Origin: JBNKWA01 sp050299555 | GTDB taxonomy: Bacteria; Pseudomonadota; Alphaproteobacteria; Rhodobacterales; Rhodobacteraceae | Reading direction: 5' to 3' | DNA: 64,000 nt | Assembly: GCA_050299555.1 (NCBI GenBank) | Contig: JBNKWA010000080.1 | Span: forward strand, 136,940 to 200,939 | Shown: piece after piece, positions 8,060 through 14,782 of the stretch | Layout of the letters: every line of letters starts with the position of its first letter | Numbering within the stretch: the stretch's first letter is position 1 | Translations under genes and position numbers: made by a program | The notes under the pieces: generated by a model | What the model saw: the letters and a program-made list of their open reading frames with translations, nothing else | What the model was told of the DNA's origin: nothing | Databases searched by the model: none

Positions 8060-8599
8060 GTGGCATCTCCTCCCTATGTGGTCGACGAACTGATCTCGGC
8101 CAAGGCGATCGCGGCCCGGGTCGAGGAACTGGCCAGAGAGATCGGTACCGCCTTCAAGGGCACCGAGCGGCTGGTGGTGATCGGCCTCTTGCGCGGCAGC
8201 TTCATCTTCATCGCCGATCTGGTGCGAGAACTGCGCCTGCCGGTGGAGGTGGATTTCCTAGAGGTCTCCTCCTACGGCAACGCCACCGAGTCGAGCCGCG
8301 AGGTGCGGGTGCTGAAGGACCTGCGCGGCGAGATCGAGGGGCGCGACGTGCTGGTGGTGGAGGACATCATCGACACCGGCCATACCATTTCGCACGTGCT
8401 GGCGCTGCTCGGGACCCGTCATCCGGCGCGGCTCGAGGTATGCGCGCTGCTCGACAAGCCGTCACGGCGCGAGGTCGAGGTGAAGGCGCGCTGGATCGGG
8501 TTCGAAATCCCCGACGAGTTCGTGGTCGGCTACGGCATCGACTATGCCCAGCAGAACCGCGGCCTGCCGCATATCGGCAAGGTGCGGTTCATCGGCTGA
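8060..8599 (+). CDS. hpt: Hypoxanthine phosphoribosyltransferase
   Basis: A 179-residue type I phosphoribosyltransferase that salvages hypoxanthine (and probably guanine) with PRPP. It contains VVIGLLRGSFIFIADLVREL, the flexible-loop SSYGNATESS, the PRPP-binding motif VLVVEDIIDTGHT and the C-terminal base-recognition region DEFVVGYGIDYAQQNRGLPHIGKV. The start is a GTG with AAGG just upstream. It stands alone, transcribed away from the COQ10-like gene across a gap of about 90 bases. Confidence 0.95.
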   Translation: MASPPYVVDELISAKAIAARVEELAREIGTAFKGTERLVVIGLLRGSFIFIADLVRELRLPVEVDFLEVSSYGNATESSREVRVLKDLRGEIEGRDVLVVEDIIDTGHTISHVLALLGTRHPARLEVCALLDKPSRREVEVKARWIGFEIPDEFVVGYGIDYAQQNRGLPHIGKVRFIG

Positions 8600-8721
8600 C
8601 GTTCGGGCGGTTGGCCTGCGGGCCGTTCGGCCACGGCCACCTTTCGGCGCCACGGCAAAGCGCATGGCGAGGGCCGAAGAACCGTGTATGCTTCCCGGCG
8701 GTAGTAGAGTGGGGGCAAGAC

Positions 8722-9255
8722 ATGGCAATGCATCTGAAAGTGCTAGTGGTGGCGGGCGCGGTGACGCTGGCCAGCACGGCGGCGGCCGGCGCCGCGACGG
8801 TCAATCTCATGTTCGAGCGCGACGCCAACTCGGGCAGCGGGACGGAGCTCGCCTTCAATTCCTACGCCAGCTACGCGGATGTTCTGGCAGGAACCGCCGT
8901 CGCCAGCCAGTTTTCGCTGATCGACGTCGCCGGGAGCTTTTCGACGACCGGGATCACCCGTGACGGCAGCGACTTTCTTTTGATGTTCGAGCGCGACACC
9001 AATTCAGGCAGCGGGACGGAGCTCGCGTTCAACCGCTATTCGAGCTACGCTGACCTCTTGGCCGGAACCGCTGTCGCCAGCCAGTTCTCGCTGATCGACG
9101 TCGCCGGGAGCTTCTCGACGACGGGGCTTTTGATCGAGCCGGGCGACCCCGGCCCGATGGCGCCGGTGCCGCTTCCGGGTGCGGCCTTGCTGATGCTGGG
9201 CGGGCTGGGCGCGCTGGCCGCGGCGGCACGGCGGCGATCCCCGCCCGGGGCGTGA
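8722..9255 (+). CDS. Secreted protein with two tandem repeats and a VPLPA-type C-terminal sorting signal
   Basis: The 177-residue protein starts with a clear signal peptide (residues 1-25, ending near AAAGA). Its mature part is two nearly identical 49-residue repeats (45 of 49 residues shared) containing the segments LMFERD, NSGSGTELAFN and VASQFSLIDVAGSFSTTG. The C terminus is a proline-rich spacer, then VPLPGAALLMLGGLGALAAA and the basic AARRR: the tripartite motif-helix-basic-tail plan of PEP-CTERM/VPLPA-CTERM proteins. Such signals are processed by exosortase or rhombosortase-type systems and are tied to surface or extracellular-polymer export. No sorting enzyme is in the window. The function of the repeat is unknown to me. 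The frame stays open far upstream, but only this ATG is followed by a signal peptide. Confidence 0.85.
   Translation: MAMHLKVLVVAGAVTLASTAAAGAATVNLMFERDANSGSGTELAFNSYASYADVLAGTAVASQFSLIDVAGSFSTTGITRDGSDFLLMFERDTNSGSGTELAFNRYSSYADLLAGTAVASQFSLIDVAGSFSTTGLLIEPGDPGPMAPVPLPGAALLMLGGLGALAAAARRRSPPGA
8806..9126 (+). repeat. Intragenic tandem duplication (174-base period)
   Basis: Two in-frame units starting at 8806 and 8980 encode the same 49 residues with four substitutions, separated by a nine-residue linker. The copies differ at several silent positions, so the duplication is not very recent or is under selection at the protein level. Confidence 0.9.
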
Positions 9256-9365
9256 CCGGACGGAGGTGAGGAAACTCACTTCCCGGAGGGACGCCGCGGC
9301 CCTAGCCTTGCCGCTACCGGCGCCGACCTGGTGCGGGCACCGATGAATCGGCAGGAGGGCAGGAC

Positions 9366-10121
9366 ATGGCCGGACTGAACTGGCAGGCGGTGCAGCTTCG
9401 CCTCGTCAAGCACGGGTTTGATCCCGGCCCCATCGACGGGCTGCGCGGGCGCCGCACCTTACGCGCCATCAAGCGCTTCCAGGAGGCCAGGGGACTGGTT
9501 CCCGACGGCATCATCGGCCCCGAGACGCATCAGGCGCTGTTCGGCACCCTGCCCGGCGGTCTGGTGCCCCAGTTCGACGTGCACCCCTGGTACGACGAGG
9601 CGGTGCGGCTGATGGGCCTGCGCGAGGATACCGGCCCCGGCTCCAACCCCGAGATCCTGCAATGGGCCAAGGACCTCGATCTCGACTACGGCGACGACGA
9701 CCTGCCCTGGTGTGGGCTTTTCATCGCCCACTGCGTCGGCTCAACCCTGCCTGACGAGCCCCTGCCGGCCAATCCGCTGGGGGCGCGAAGCTGGGAGCGG
9801 TTCGGCGTGCCGGTGACGCCCCGGCGTGGGGCGCTCTTGACCTTCTGGCGCGAGACCATGGCAAGCGGGCTTGGCCACGCCTGCTTCTATCATTCCGAGA
9901 CGGCGGACCATTTCTTCGTCGTCGGCGGCAACCAGGGCGACGAGGTGAACATCACCCGCATCGGCAAGGAGCGCCATGTCGGCACCCGCTGGCCGATTTC
10001 CGGGCTGGGGCCGGAGGCTGTGGAGCCGGTCCCTGCCCCGCCGGACCTGGCGGGCGTGGTCGCGCCCGAGGCCAAGCCGGCGAAGGGCAAGCGCCGCAGC
10101 ACCGGCAAGGCGAGGCGCTAG
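9366..10121 (+). CDS. Peptidoglycan-binding and CHAP/NlpC-P60-like hydrolase (TIGR02594 type)
   Basis: A 251-residue protein with two domains. Residues about 3-60 form a PG_binding_1 module (VQLRLVKHGFDPGPIDGLRGRRTLRAIKRFQEARGLVPDGIIGPETHQAL). Residues about 72-215 resemble the TIGR02594 cysteine amidase/peptidase family, with the probable nucleophile Cys116 in DDLPWCGLFIAHC and the probable His171 in SGLGHACFY. The tail is lysine/arginine-rich. It has no signal peptide, so like phage endolysins it would need a holin or other route to reach the wall, or it may act after lysis. AGGAG lies upstream of the ATG. It may be a remnant of a phage or transfer agent, although no phage gene adjoins it. 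Confidence 0.85.
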   Translation: MAGLNWQAVQLRLVKHGFDPGPIDGLRGRRTLRAIKRFQEARGLVPDGIIGPETHQALFGTLPGGLVPQFDVHPWYDEAVRLMGLREDTGPGSNPEILQWAKDLDLDYGDDDLPWCGLFIAHCVGSTLPDEPLPANPLGARSWERFGVPVTPRRGALLTFWRETMASGLGHACFYHSETADHFFVVGGNQGDEVNITRIGKERHVGTRWPISGLGPEAVEPVPAPPDLAGVVAPEAKPAKGKRRSTGKARR

Positions 10122-10147
10122 ACCGGATCCCCCAGGGGTCTGGTCTG

Positions 10148-11335
10148 TCAGCCGAGCGACAGCACGGAAATCGTCGCCGGTCCGGGCACCAGGTCGGGCT
10201 TGCCGGAAAAGAACACCACATCGCCGGGCGCGAGCATGCCGACGCCGGGTCCCTCGAAGGCCTGTTCGGCCACCAGCATGAAGCCCGTGTTGGGCAGGTA
10301 GCCGCCCGACACCTTGGCCGCAGCGAGATCCGGCTTGCTGAGCTTGAGGATGGCTCCCGACCAGTCGGATCCCTGGGTCATGCCCGGATGGTCGGTCCAG
10401 GTTGCGCCGGGCCGCGGCGGCGGCATGACCGGTTGCGAGCGGACATAGCGCAGGTCCGAACGCGGCGTGCCGGGCACGTTGGCCAGCCGCTTGACGATGT
10501 AGCTGATCTCGTAGATCGAGCTTTCGGCGGTGCTGATGATGCTGAGCTGGTTGACCACCTCGGACTGGCCCGGATCGAGCCGGTCGATGGGACCGATCAC
10601 GATCTGGCCCAGCAGGTCGTCGGCGCTGACCACATCGACCTCCCAGATGGCCAGCGCCACCTTGTTGCCCCGGAACTTGGCCACCAGGTTCGGCGTCTGC
10701 GTGTCGCCGGAATGCATGTTGACGGGCCCCCAGGTGCCGTCGACTCCGTCGGTACCGACAGCGATCTTGACCTGATCGGGCAGCGCGTGGCCGACGATGC
10801 CCGCCAGCCAGTCCACGGCGCCGGCCGCGACGGCCAGGCCGCCGGCAACCACCGCGACCGGGACCGCGCCGAAGGCCGTCCCGCCGACCGCCACGGCACC
10901 GCCGATGGCGACGAGCGCGTACATCGCATCGTCGAAGGCCGTATCGATGCCCGACGAGGTGCGGACGCAGGTGATCTTGGTCACCGTCAGTTCCCCGGCA
11001 ACCATCGTGTCATTGGCGCCTGTATAGCTGCCGGAGCTGGTGACGCCGCCGTTGATCGCGCTGAGGTGGCCCGCGAAACACCAGACGTCATTAGGCTTGG
11101 TGAAGGTGATGTCGGCGCCGAAGACGAAACTTCGGTCCCACAGCGTCACCTCGAACTGGAAGGCCGTGTGCGCCGTGGTGTCGGTGAAGGTCCATGGGGC
11201 GCCGATGTTCGCCGTCAGGTTCGGCCCGCTGATGGTGATGCCGTCTTCCTGGACGACCAGCGTGGTAAAGAACCCGGCGTAGATCTGGCTTTCGGTGGCG
11301 TAGGTGCCGATGATGTCGCTTAGCTGGACCGGCAT
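10148..11335 (-). CDS. Uncharacterised 395-residue protein with a glycine-rich hydrophobic core and a C2-like segment
   Basis: I do not recognise this protein. The start MPVQLSDIIGTYATES is set by GGGGGAA upstream; the open frame beyond it overlaps the methyltransferase gene. Residues 1-125 look beta-rich (TTLVVQEDGITISGPNLTANIG, FEVTLWDRSFVFGADITFTK). Residues about 138-182 are a continuous Gly/Ala/Val-rich hydrophobic stretch that could form two membrane-spanning hairpin helices. Residues about 218-250 (KFRGNKVALAIWEVD, SADDLLGQIVIG) resemble the calcium-loop end of a C2 domain. The rest is loop-rich. There is no signal peptide. An internal hydrophobic hairpin flanked by soluble domains is seen in some secreted toxins or effectors, but that is only a suggestion. 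Confidence 0.72.
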   Translation of the reverse strand: MPVQLSDIIGTYATESQIYAGFFTTLVVQEDGITISGPNLTANIGAPWTFTDTTAHTAFQFEVTLWDRSFVFGADITFTKPNDVWCFAGHLSAINGGVTSSGSYTGANDTMVAGELTVTKITCVRTSSGIDTAFDDAMYALVAIGGAVAVGGTAFGAVPVAVVAGGLAVAAGAVDWLAGIVGHALPDQVKIAVGTDGVDGTWGPVNMHSGDTQTPNLVAKFRGNKVALAIWEVDVVSADDLLGQIVIGPIDRLDPGQSEVVNQLSIISTAESSIYEISYIVKRLANVPGTPRSDLRYVRSQPVMPPPRPGATWTDHPGMTQGSDWSGAILKLSKPDLAAAKVSGGYLPNTGFMLVAEQAFEGPGVGMLAPGDVVFFSGKPDLVPGPATISVLSLG

Positions 11336-11433
11336 GGCAATTCCCCCGTTTATGTTGTTTGTGCCGCAAGCATAGCACGACGGGGGTCTCAACCGCAGGA
11401 TGCAGCCATGCCCGGCTGCCAGGCAGCGACAGG

Positions 11434-12171
11434 TCAGCCGGTCTCGGCGATGAAGACCATGGCATCGTGTCGGATGGGGTCGAAGCTTTCGCCCTGCCAG
11501 CCGCCGAGGATACGGTGGCGGGTGAGGCCGGCTGCCGCGAGGTGCCGCGACACGGCCTCTGCACCGGTAAACCGCAACGTGCTGGGCGACACCAGCAGCT
11601 CGTCGCCAAGCTGGTAGCGGGTCTCGAATCGGATCAGCCCGGACGCGTTTTCGACGACATGGCGGGTGACCCGGACGGGCCCCGGCGACGCGGGCAGGTC
11701 CACCGCCATGCCGTCCCATCGCGCGGCCCAATCCACGGCCGGATTACGGGTCTCGAAGGCCAGCCGGCCCCCCGGGTCCAGATGCCGGGCCATGCCGGCA
11801 AGGGCCGCCTCGGCCGCGGCGTCGGTCTGGAAGACCTGATAGGCGTTGCCGGTCATCACGATCAGGTCGAACCGATCGTTGGAGCGGAACGCGGCCGCCT
11901 CGGCGCAGATCCACCGCACCCTATCGCCGCCCGGCCGGGTTTGCGCCCGGTCCAGCATCGCGGCGGCGGGATCGGCGCCGGTCACGGCGTGCCCGACGGC
12001 GGCAAGGGCGACCGTCAGCAGCCCGGTCCCGCAAGCCATGTCGAGGATCCGCTTCGGTGCGGTCCCGGCGAGATCGAGATAGAACTGCCGGTCCTCGGAC
12101 CAGCCGCATTCAAGGTCGTAAAGCGCAACCAGCCGGGGATCGGTATAATGCGGGTCGAGCGCCGACGGCAT
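11434..12171 (-). CDS. Class I SAM-dependent methyltransferase
   Basis: A 245-residue Rossmann-fold methyltransferase: motif I is RILDMACGTGLLTVALAAVGHAVTGADPA, with the acidic residue after the second strand in GADPA, then RWICAEAAAFRSNDRFDLIVMTGNAYQVF and HLDPGGRLAFETRNP. The C-terminal half (ETRYQLGDELLVSPSTLRFTGAEAVSRHLAAAGLTRHRILGGWQGESF) is typical of small-molecule rather than RNA or DNA methyltransferases. The start two bases after the lipA stop makes it the second gene of a lipA operon. The substrate is unknown. Confidence 0.88.
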   Translation of the reverse strand: MPSALDPHYTDPRLVALYDLECGWSEDRQFYLDLAGTAPKRILDMACGTGLLTVALAAVGHAVTGADPAAAMLDRAQTRPGGDRVRWICAEAAAFRSNDRFDLIVMTGNAYQVFQTDAAAEAALAGMARHLDPGGRLAFETRNPAVDWAARWDGMAVDLPASPGPVRVTRHVVENASGLIRFETRYQLGDELLVSPSTLRFTGAEAVSRHLAAAGLTRHRILGGWQGESFDPIRHDAMVFIAETG

Positions 12172-12172
12172 G

Positions 12173-13129
12173 TCAGCCGTTGCCGAGCCTTTCCAGACGC
12201 GCCGCGCGCAGGCGCTGGAAATCCTCGCCGGCATGATAGCTCGACCGGGTCAGAGGCGTCGCCGAGACCATCAGGAAGCCCTTGCCGCGCGCGGCGCGTT
12301 CGTAGGCGGCGAATTCCTCGGGCGGCACGAAGCGGTCGACGACATGGTGCTTGCGGGTCGGCTGCAGGTACTGGCCGATGGTCAGGAAATCCACATCTGC
12401 CGAGCGCAGGTCATCCATCACCTGGTGCACCGCCTGCCGGTCCTCGCCGAGGCCCACCATGATCCCCGACTTTGTGAACATGGCCGGGTCGAGCTCCTTC
12501 ACCCTCTGCAGAAGCCTGAGCGAATGGAAGTAGCGGGCGCCGGGCCTGACCTCGGGGTAAAGCCCCGGCACCGTCTCGAGGTTGTGGTTGAAGACGTCCG
12601 GGCGCGCCTCGACCACGGTTGCCAGGGCGCCGTCTGGGCACTTCAGGAAGTCGGGCGTCAGCACCTCGATGGTGGTCTCGGGGCATTTGCGCCGGACCGC
12701 GCGGATGGTCTGGGCGATGTGCTCGGCGCCGCCATCCTCAAGGTCGTCGCGGTCGACCGAGGTGATGACCACGTGCTTGAGCCCCAGCTTTTCCACCGCA
12801 ACGGCGACCCGCGCCGGTTCGAACACATCGAGCGCGTCGGGGCGGCCGGTGGCGACATTGCAGAAGCTGCAGCCCCGGGTGCAGATCTCGCCCATGATCA
12901 TCATGGTGGCATGGCCCTGCGACCAGCATTCGCCGACATTGGGGCAGCCCGCTTCCTCGCAGACGGTGACCAGGCGGTTCTCGCGCATGATCTGCGCGGT
13001 CTGGCGGTAACCCTCGGAAGTCGGGGCCTTCACCCGGATCCAGTCGGGCTTTCTAAGCATCGGCGTCTCGGCGCGACGGGCCTTCTCCGGATGGCGCTCG
13101 GACGGGTTCTTGATGTCGCGGTCGGCCAT
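12173..13129 (-). CDS. lipA: Lipoyl synthase
   Basis: A 318-residue radical-SAM enzyme that inserts two sulfurs into protein-bound octanoate to make lipoyl groups for 2-oxoacid dehydrogenases and the glycine-cleavage system. The auxiliary cluster ligands are Cys57, Cys62 and Cys68 in CEEAGCPNVGEC; the radical-SAM cluster ligands are Cys83, Cys87 and Cys90 in CTRGCSFC; the C-terminal SSY motif (LTRSSYHAGEDF) supplies the serine ligand. Length and motifs are full. It is divergent from the globin gene and followed by a methyltransferase. The lpd gene in this window supplies a partner enzyme of the same complexes. Confidence 0.97.
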   Translation of the reverse strand: MADRDIKNPSERHPEKARRAETPMLRKPDWIRVKAPTSEGYRQTAQIMRENRLVTVCEEAGCPNVGECWSQGHATMMIMGEICTRGCSFCNVATGRPDALDVFEPARVAVAVEKLGLKHVVITSVDRDDLEDGGAEHIAQTIRAVRRKCPETTIEVLTPDFLKCPDGALATVVEARPDVFNHNLETVPGLYPEVRPGARYFHSLRLLQRVKELDPAMFTKSGIMVGLGEDRQAVHQVMDDLRSADVDFLTIGQYLQPTRKHHVVDRFVPPEEFAAYERAARGKGFLMVSATPLTRSSYHAGEDFQRLRAARLERLGNG

Positions 13130-13288
13130 TGGGCATCCTTGTGCTACGCCGGTTCTCTATATCCTGCCATCGCCGGTTGCGACAGTCCCACCCGCGGTTA
13201 GCCGCCTTGCGCCTGATGCATTCCGTTACCTGCCGTTAAGCGCCCTCGCCTAACGGTAGCGCGCAGGTCGGGGGCAAGGAGCATCACC

Positions 13289-13759
13289 ATGGCCGAGGCA
13301 AGGATGAACGGAGAGGCCGTCGAGGCCCAGCACCAGCCGACCTCTGCCGTGACCAGCGACAGCCACGCGCTGGTTGCGGAAAGCTTTCGCCTGGTCGCGC
13401 CCATGGGCCGGGGCCTCGTGGGGAAGTTCTATTCCGGCCTGTTCGCGCAGGCGCCGGAAATGCGGTCGTTCTTCAAGGACGATGTCGAGGATCAATCGGA
13501 CAAGTTCTTCAACGCGATCAACCTCGCGATCCTGAACCTCGACGACCCGGACCGGCTGGTGGAGCCGTTGCAGGAACTGGGCCGCAAGCATCTGTCCCTG
13601 GGGGTCCAGCCAGCGCAATACCTGGTTTTCGCCGAGGTGTTGATCGCGACCCTGGCCGAGGCGCTGGGCGACCGCTGGAGCGATGCGATGGAAAACGCCT
13701 GGCGCGACGTCTTCGGCTTCATCACCTGGCACATGATCCAGGGCGCGCGGGGCGCCTGA
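13289..13759 (+). CDS. Single-domain globin (flavohaemoglobin-type haem domain)
   Basis: A 156-residue protein made of one globin fold with about 20 extra N-terminal residues. It shows SFRLVAPMGRGLVGKFYSGLFAQAPEMRSFF (helices A-C), and the proximal haem ligand His101 in ELGRKHLSLGVQPAQY, the pattern found in Vitreoscilla haemoglobin and flavohaemoglobins. The FAD/NAD reductase domain of flavohaemoglobin is absent. Such proteins bind oxygen or nitric oxide. AGGAG precedes the ATG. It is transcribed away from lipA and stands alone. Confidence 0.9.
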   Translation: MAEARMNGEAVEAQHQPTSAVTSDSHALVAESFRLVAPMGRGLVGKFYSGLFAQAPEMRSFFKDDVEDQSDKFFNAINLAILNLDDPDRLVEPLQELGRKHLSLGVQPAQYLVFAEVLIATLAEALGDRWSDAMENAWRDVFGFITWHMIQGARGA

Positions 13760-13944
13760 CCCGCGGCGCCGTCCCTCTCACACGGCGGACACGCCACCCG
13801 CATCCCGGCACTGCCCCGGATCCGGCCCAAGAGCCCCCCGACACGCCGCGGCCAGCGATGACACGCCGGGCGCATTTTTCCCGTTTCCCACCGGCTTGGG
13901 CGCGAGTATTGGTCGTGCACAAAACACAACCTCCGGGGGACTCC

Positions 13945-14625
13945 ATGACCAAGAAACTAGTCGCCGAGATGATCGGCACCTTCACGCTTGTCTTTTTCGG
14001 CTGCGGTTCCGCGGTCCTGATGGGCGAGCATATCGGCATGCTTGGCATTGCCTTCGCATTCGGCCTGTCGGTGACGGCGATGGCCTATTCGATCGGCCAT
14101 ATTTCCGGCGCCCACCTCAATCCCGCCGTCAGCATGGGCGTACTGGCCGCCGGCAAGATGCCGGCCAACGAGTTCATCGGCTATGTCGCCGCACAAGTCG
14201 TCGGTGCGATCCTGGCCGCTCTGGTCGTGCTCTTGATCGCACAGGGCAAGGCTGACTATACGCTCGCCGGCAATGGTCTCGGCCAGAACGGCTGGGGCGC
14301 CGGCTACCTTGGCGAATATTCCCTGCTCGCGGCACTGATCTTCGAGGTCGTCGCCACGTTCCTCTTCGTCACGGTGATTCTCGGCGCTACGCAGGACACG
14401 ATCGCCGGGCCCTTCGCCGGTCTGGTCATCGGCCTTACGCTGGTCGCCATCCACCTGGTGGGGATCAATGTCACCGGCACCTCGGTCAACCCGGCGCGGT
14501 CGATCGGCCCGGCCGTGTTCGTGGGCGGTACCGCACTGGCACAGCTGTGGCTTTTCATCGTCGCGCCGCTGATCGGCGGAGCCGTTGCAGGGCTGGTTTT
14601 CCGCGCCGGCTTCACCGCAAAATAG
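13945..14625 (+). CDS. aqpZ: Aquaporin Z
   Basis: A 226-residue six-helix water channel with the two NPA loops at residues 59-61 (SGAHLNPAVS) and 182-184 (GTSVNPARS). His170 and Arg185 occupy the positions of the selectivity filter typical of strict water channels, as opposed to glycerol facilitators, and a Thr precedes the second NPA. The ATG is set by the GGGGGA site upstream; an upstream in-frame extension lacks similarity to the family. It has its own promoter region and no operon partner. Confidence 0.95.
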   Translation: MTKKLVAEMIGTFTLVFFGCGSAVLMGEHIGMLGIAFAFGLSVTAMAYSIGHISGAHLNPAVSMGVLAAGKMPANEFIGYVAAQVVGAILAALVVLLIAQGKADYTLAGNGLGQNGWGAGYLGEYSLLAALIFEVVATFLFVTVILGATQDTIAGPFAGLVIGLTLVAIHLVGINVTGTSVNPARSIGPAVFVGGTALAQLWLFIVAPLIGGAVAGLVFRAGFTAK

Positions 14626-14691
14626 GGTTTCGCCACGGCGTGACCAGGGTGCCTTTTCATCAATGATGCAGGGCACTTGAAACATGCGCCC

Positions 14692-14720
14692 GTTGGCGCT
14701 CCGACCAAAGGGGCGCCAAC
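14692..14720. repeat. Short palindromic element, possible REP-like unit
   Basis: An 11-base stem (GTTGGCGCTCC with GGGGCGCCAAC, one G-U position) encloses a seven-base loop, just upstream of the chemoreceptor gene. It is not followed by a T-run on either strand. I have the impression that similar TTGGCGCC-type palindromes recur in other proteobacterial genomes, but only one copy was noticed here. Confidence 0.5.
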
Positions 14721-14782
14721 AACCAAGAATTCATAATTGATGATTATCTGCTCACCTCTAGCCGAGGCTTGAGGAATCAAGA

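Noticed and set aside
7939..8721. In-frame extension upstream of the VPLPA-type protein
   Set aside because: It overlaps hpt in another frame, and a signal peptide begins only at 8722.
10148..11335. Assignment of the unknown protein as a colicin-like toxin
   Set aside because: The hydrophobic hairpin is suggestive, but there is no immunity gene, receptor domain or export signal.
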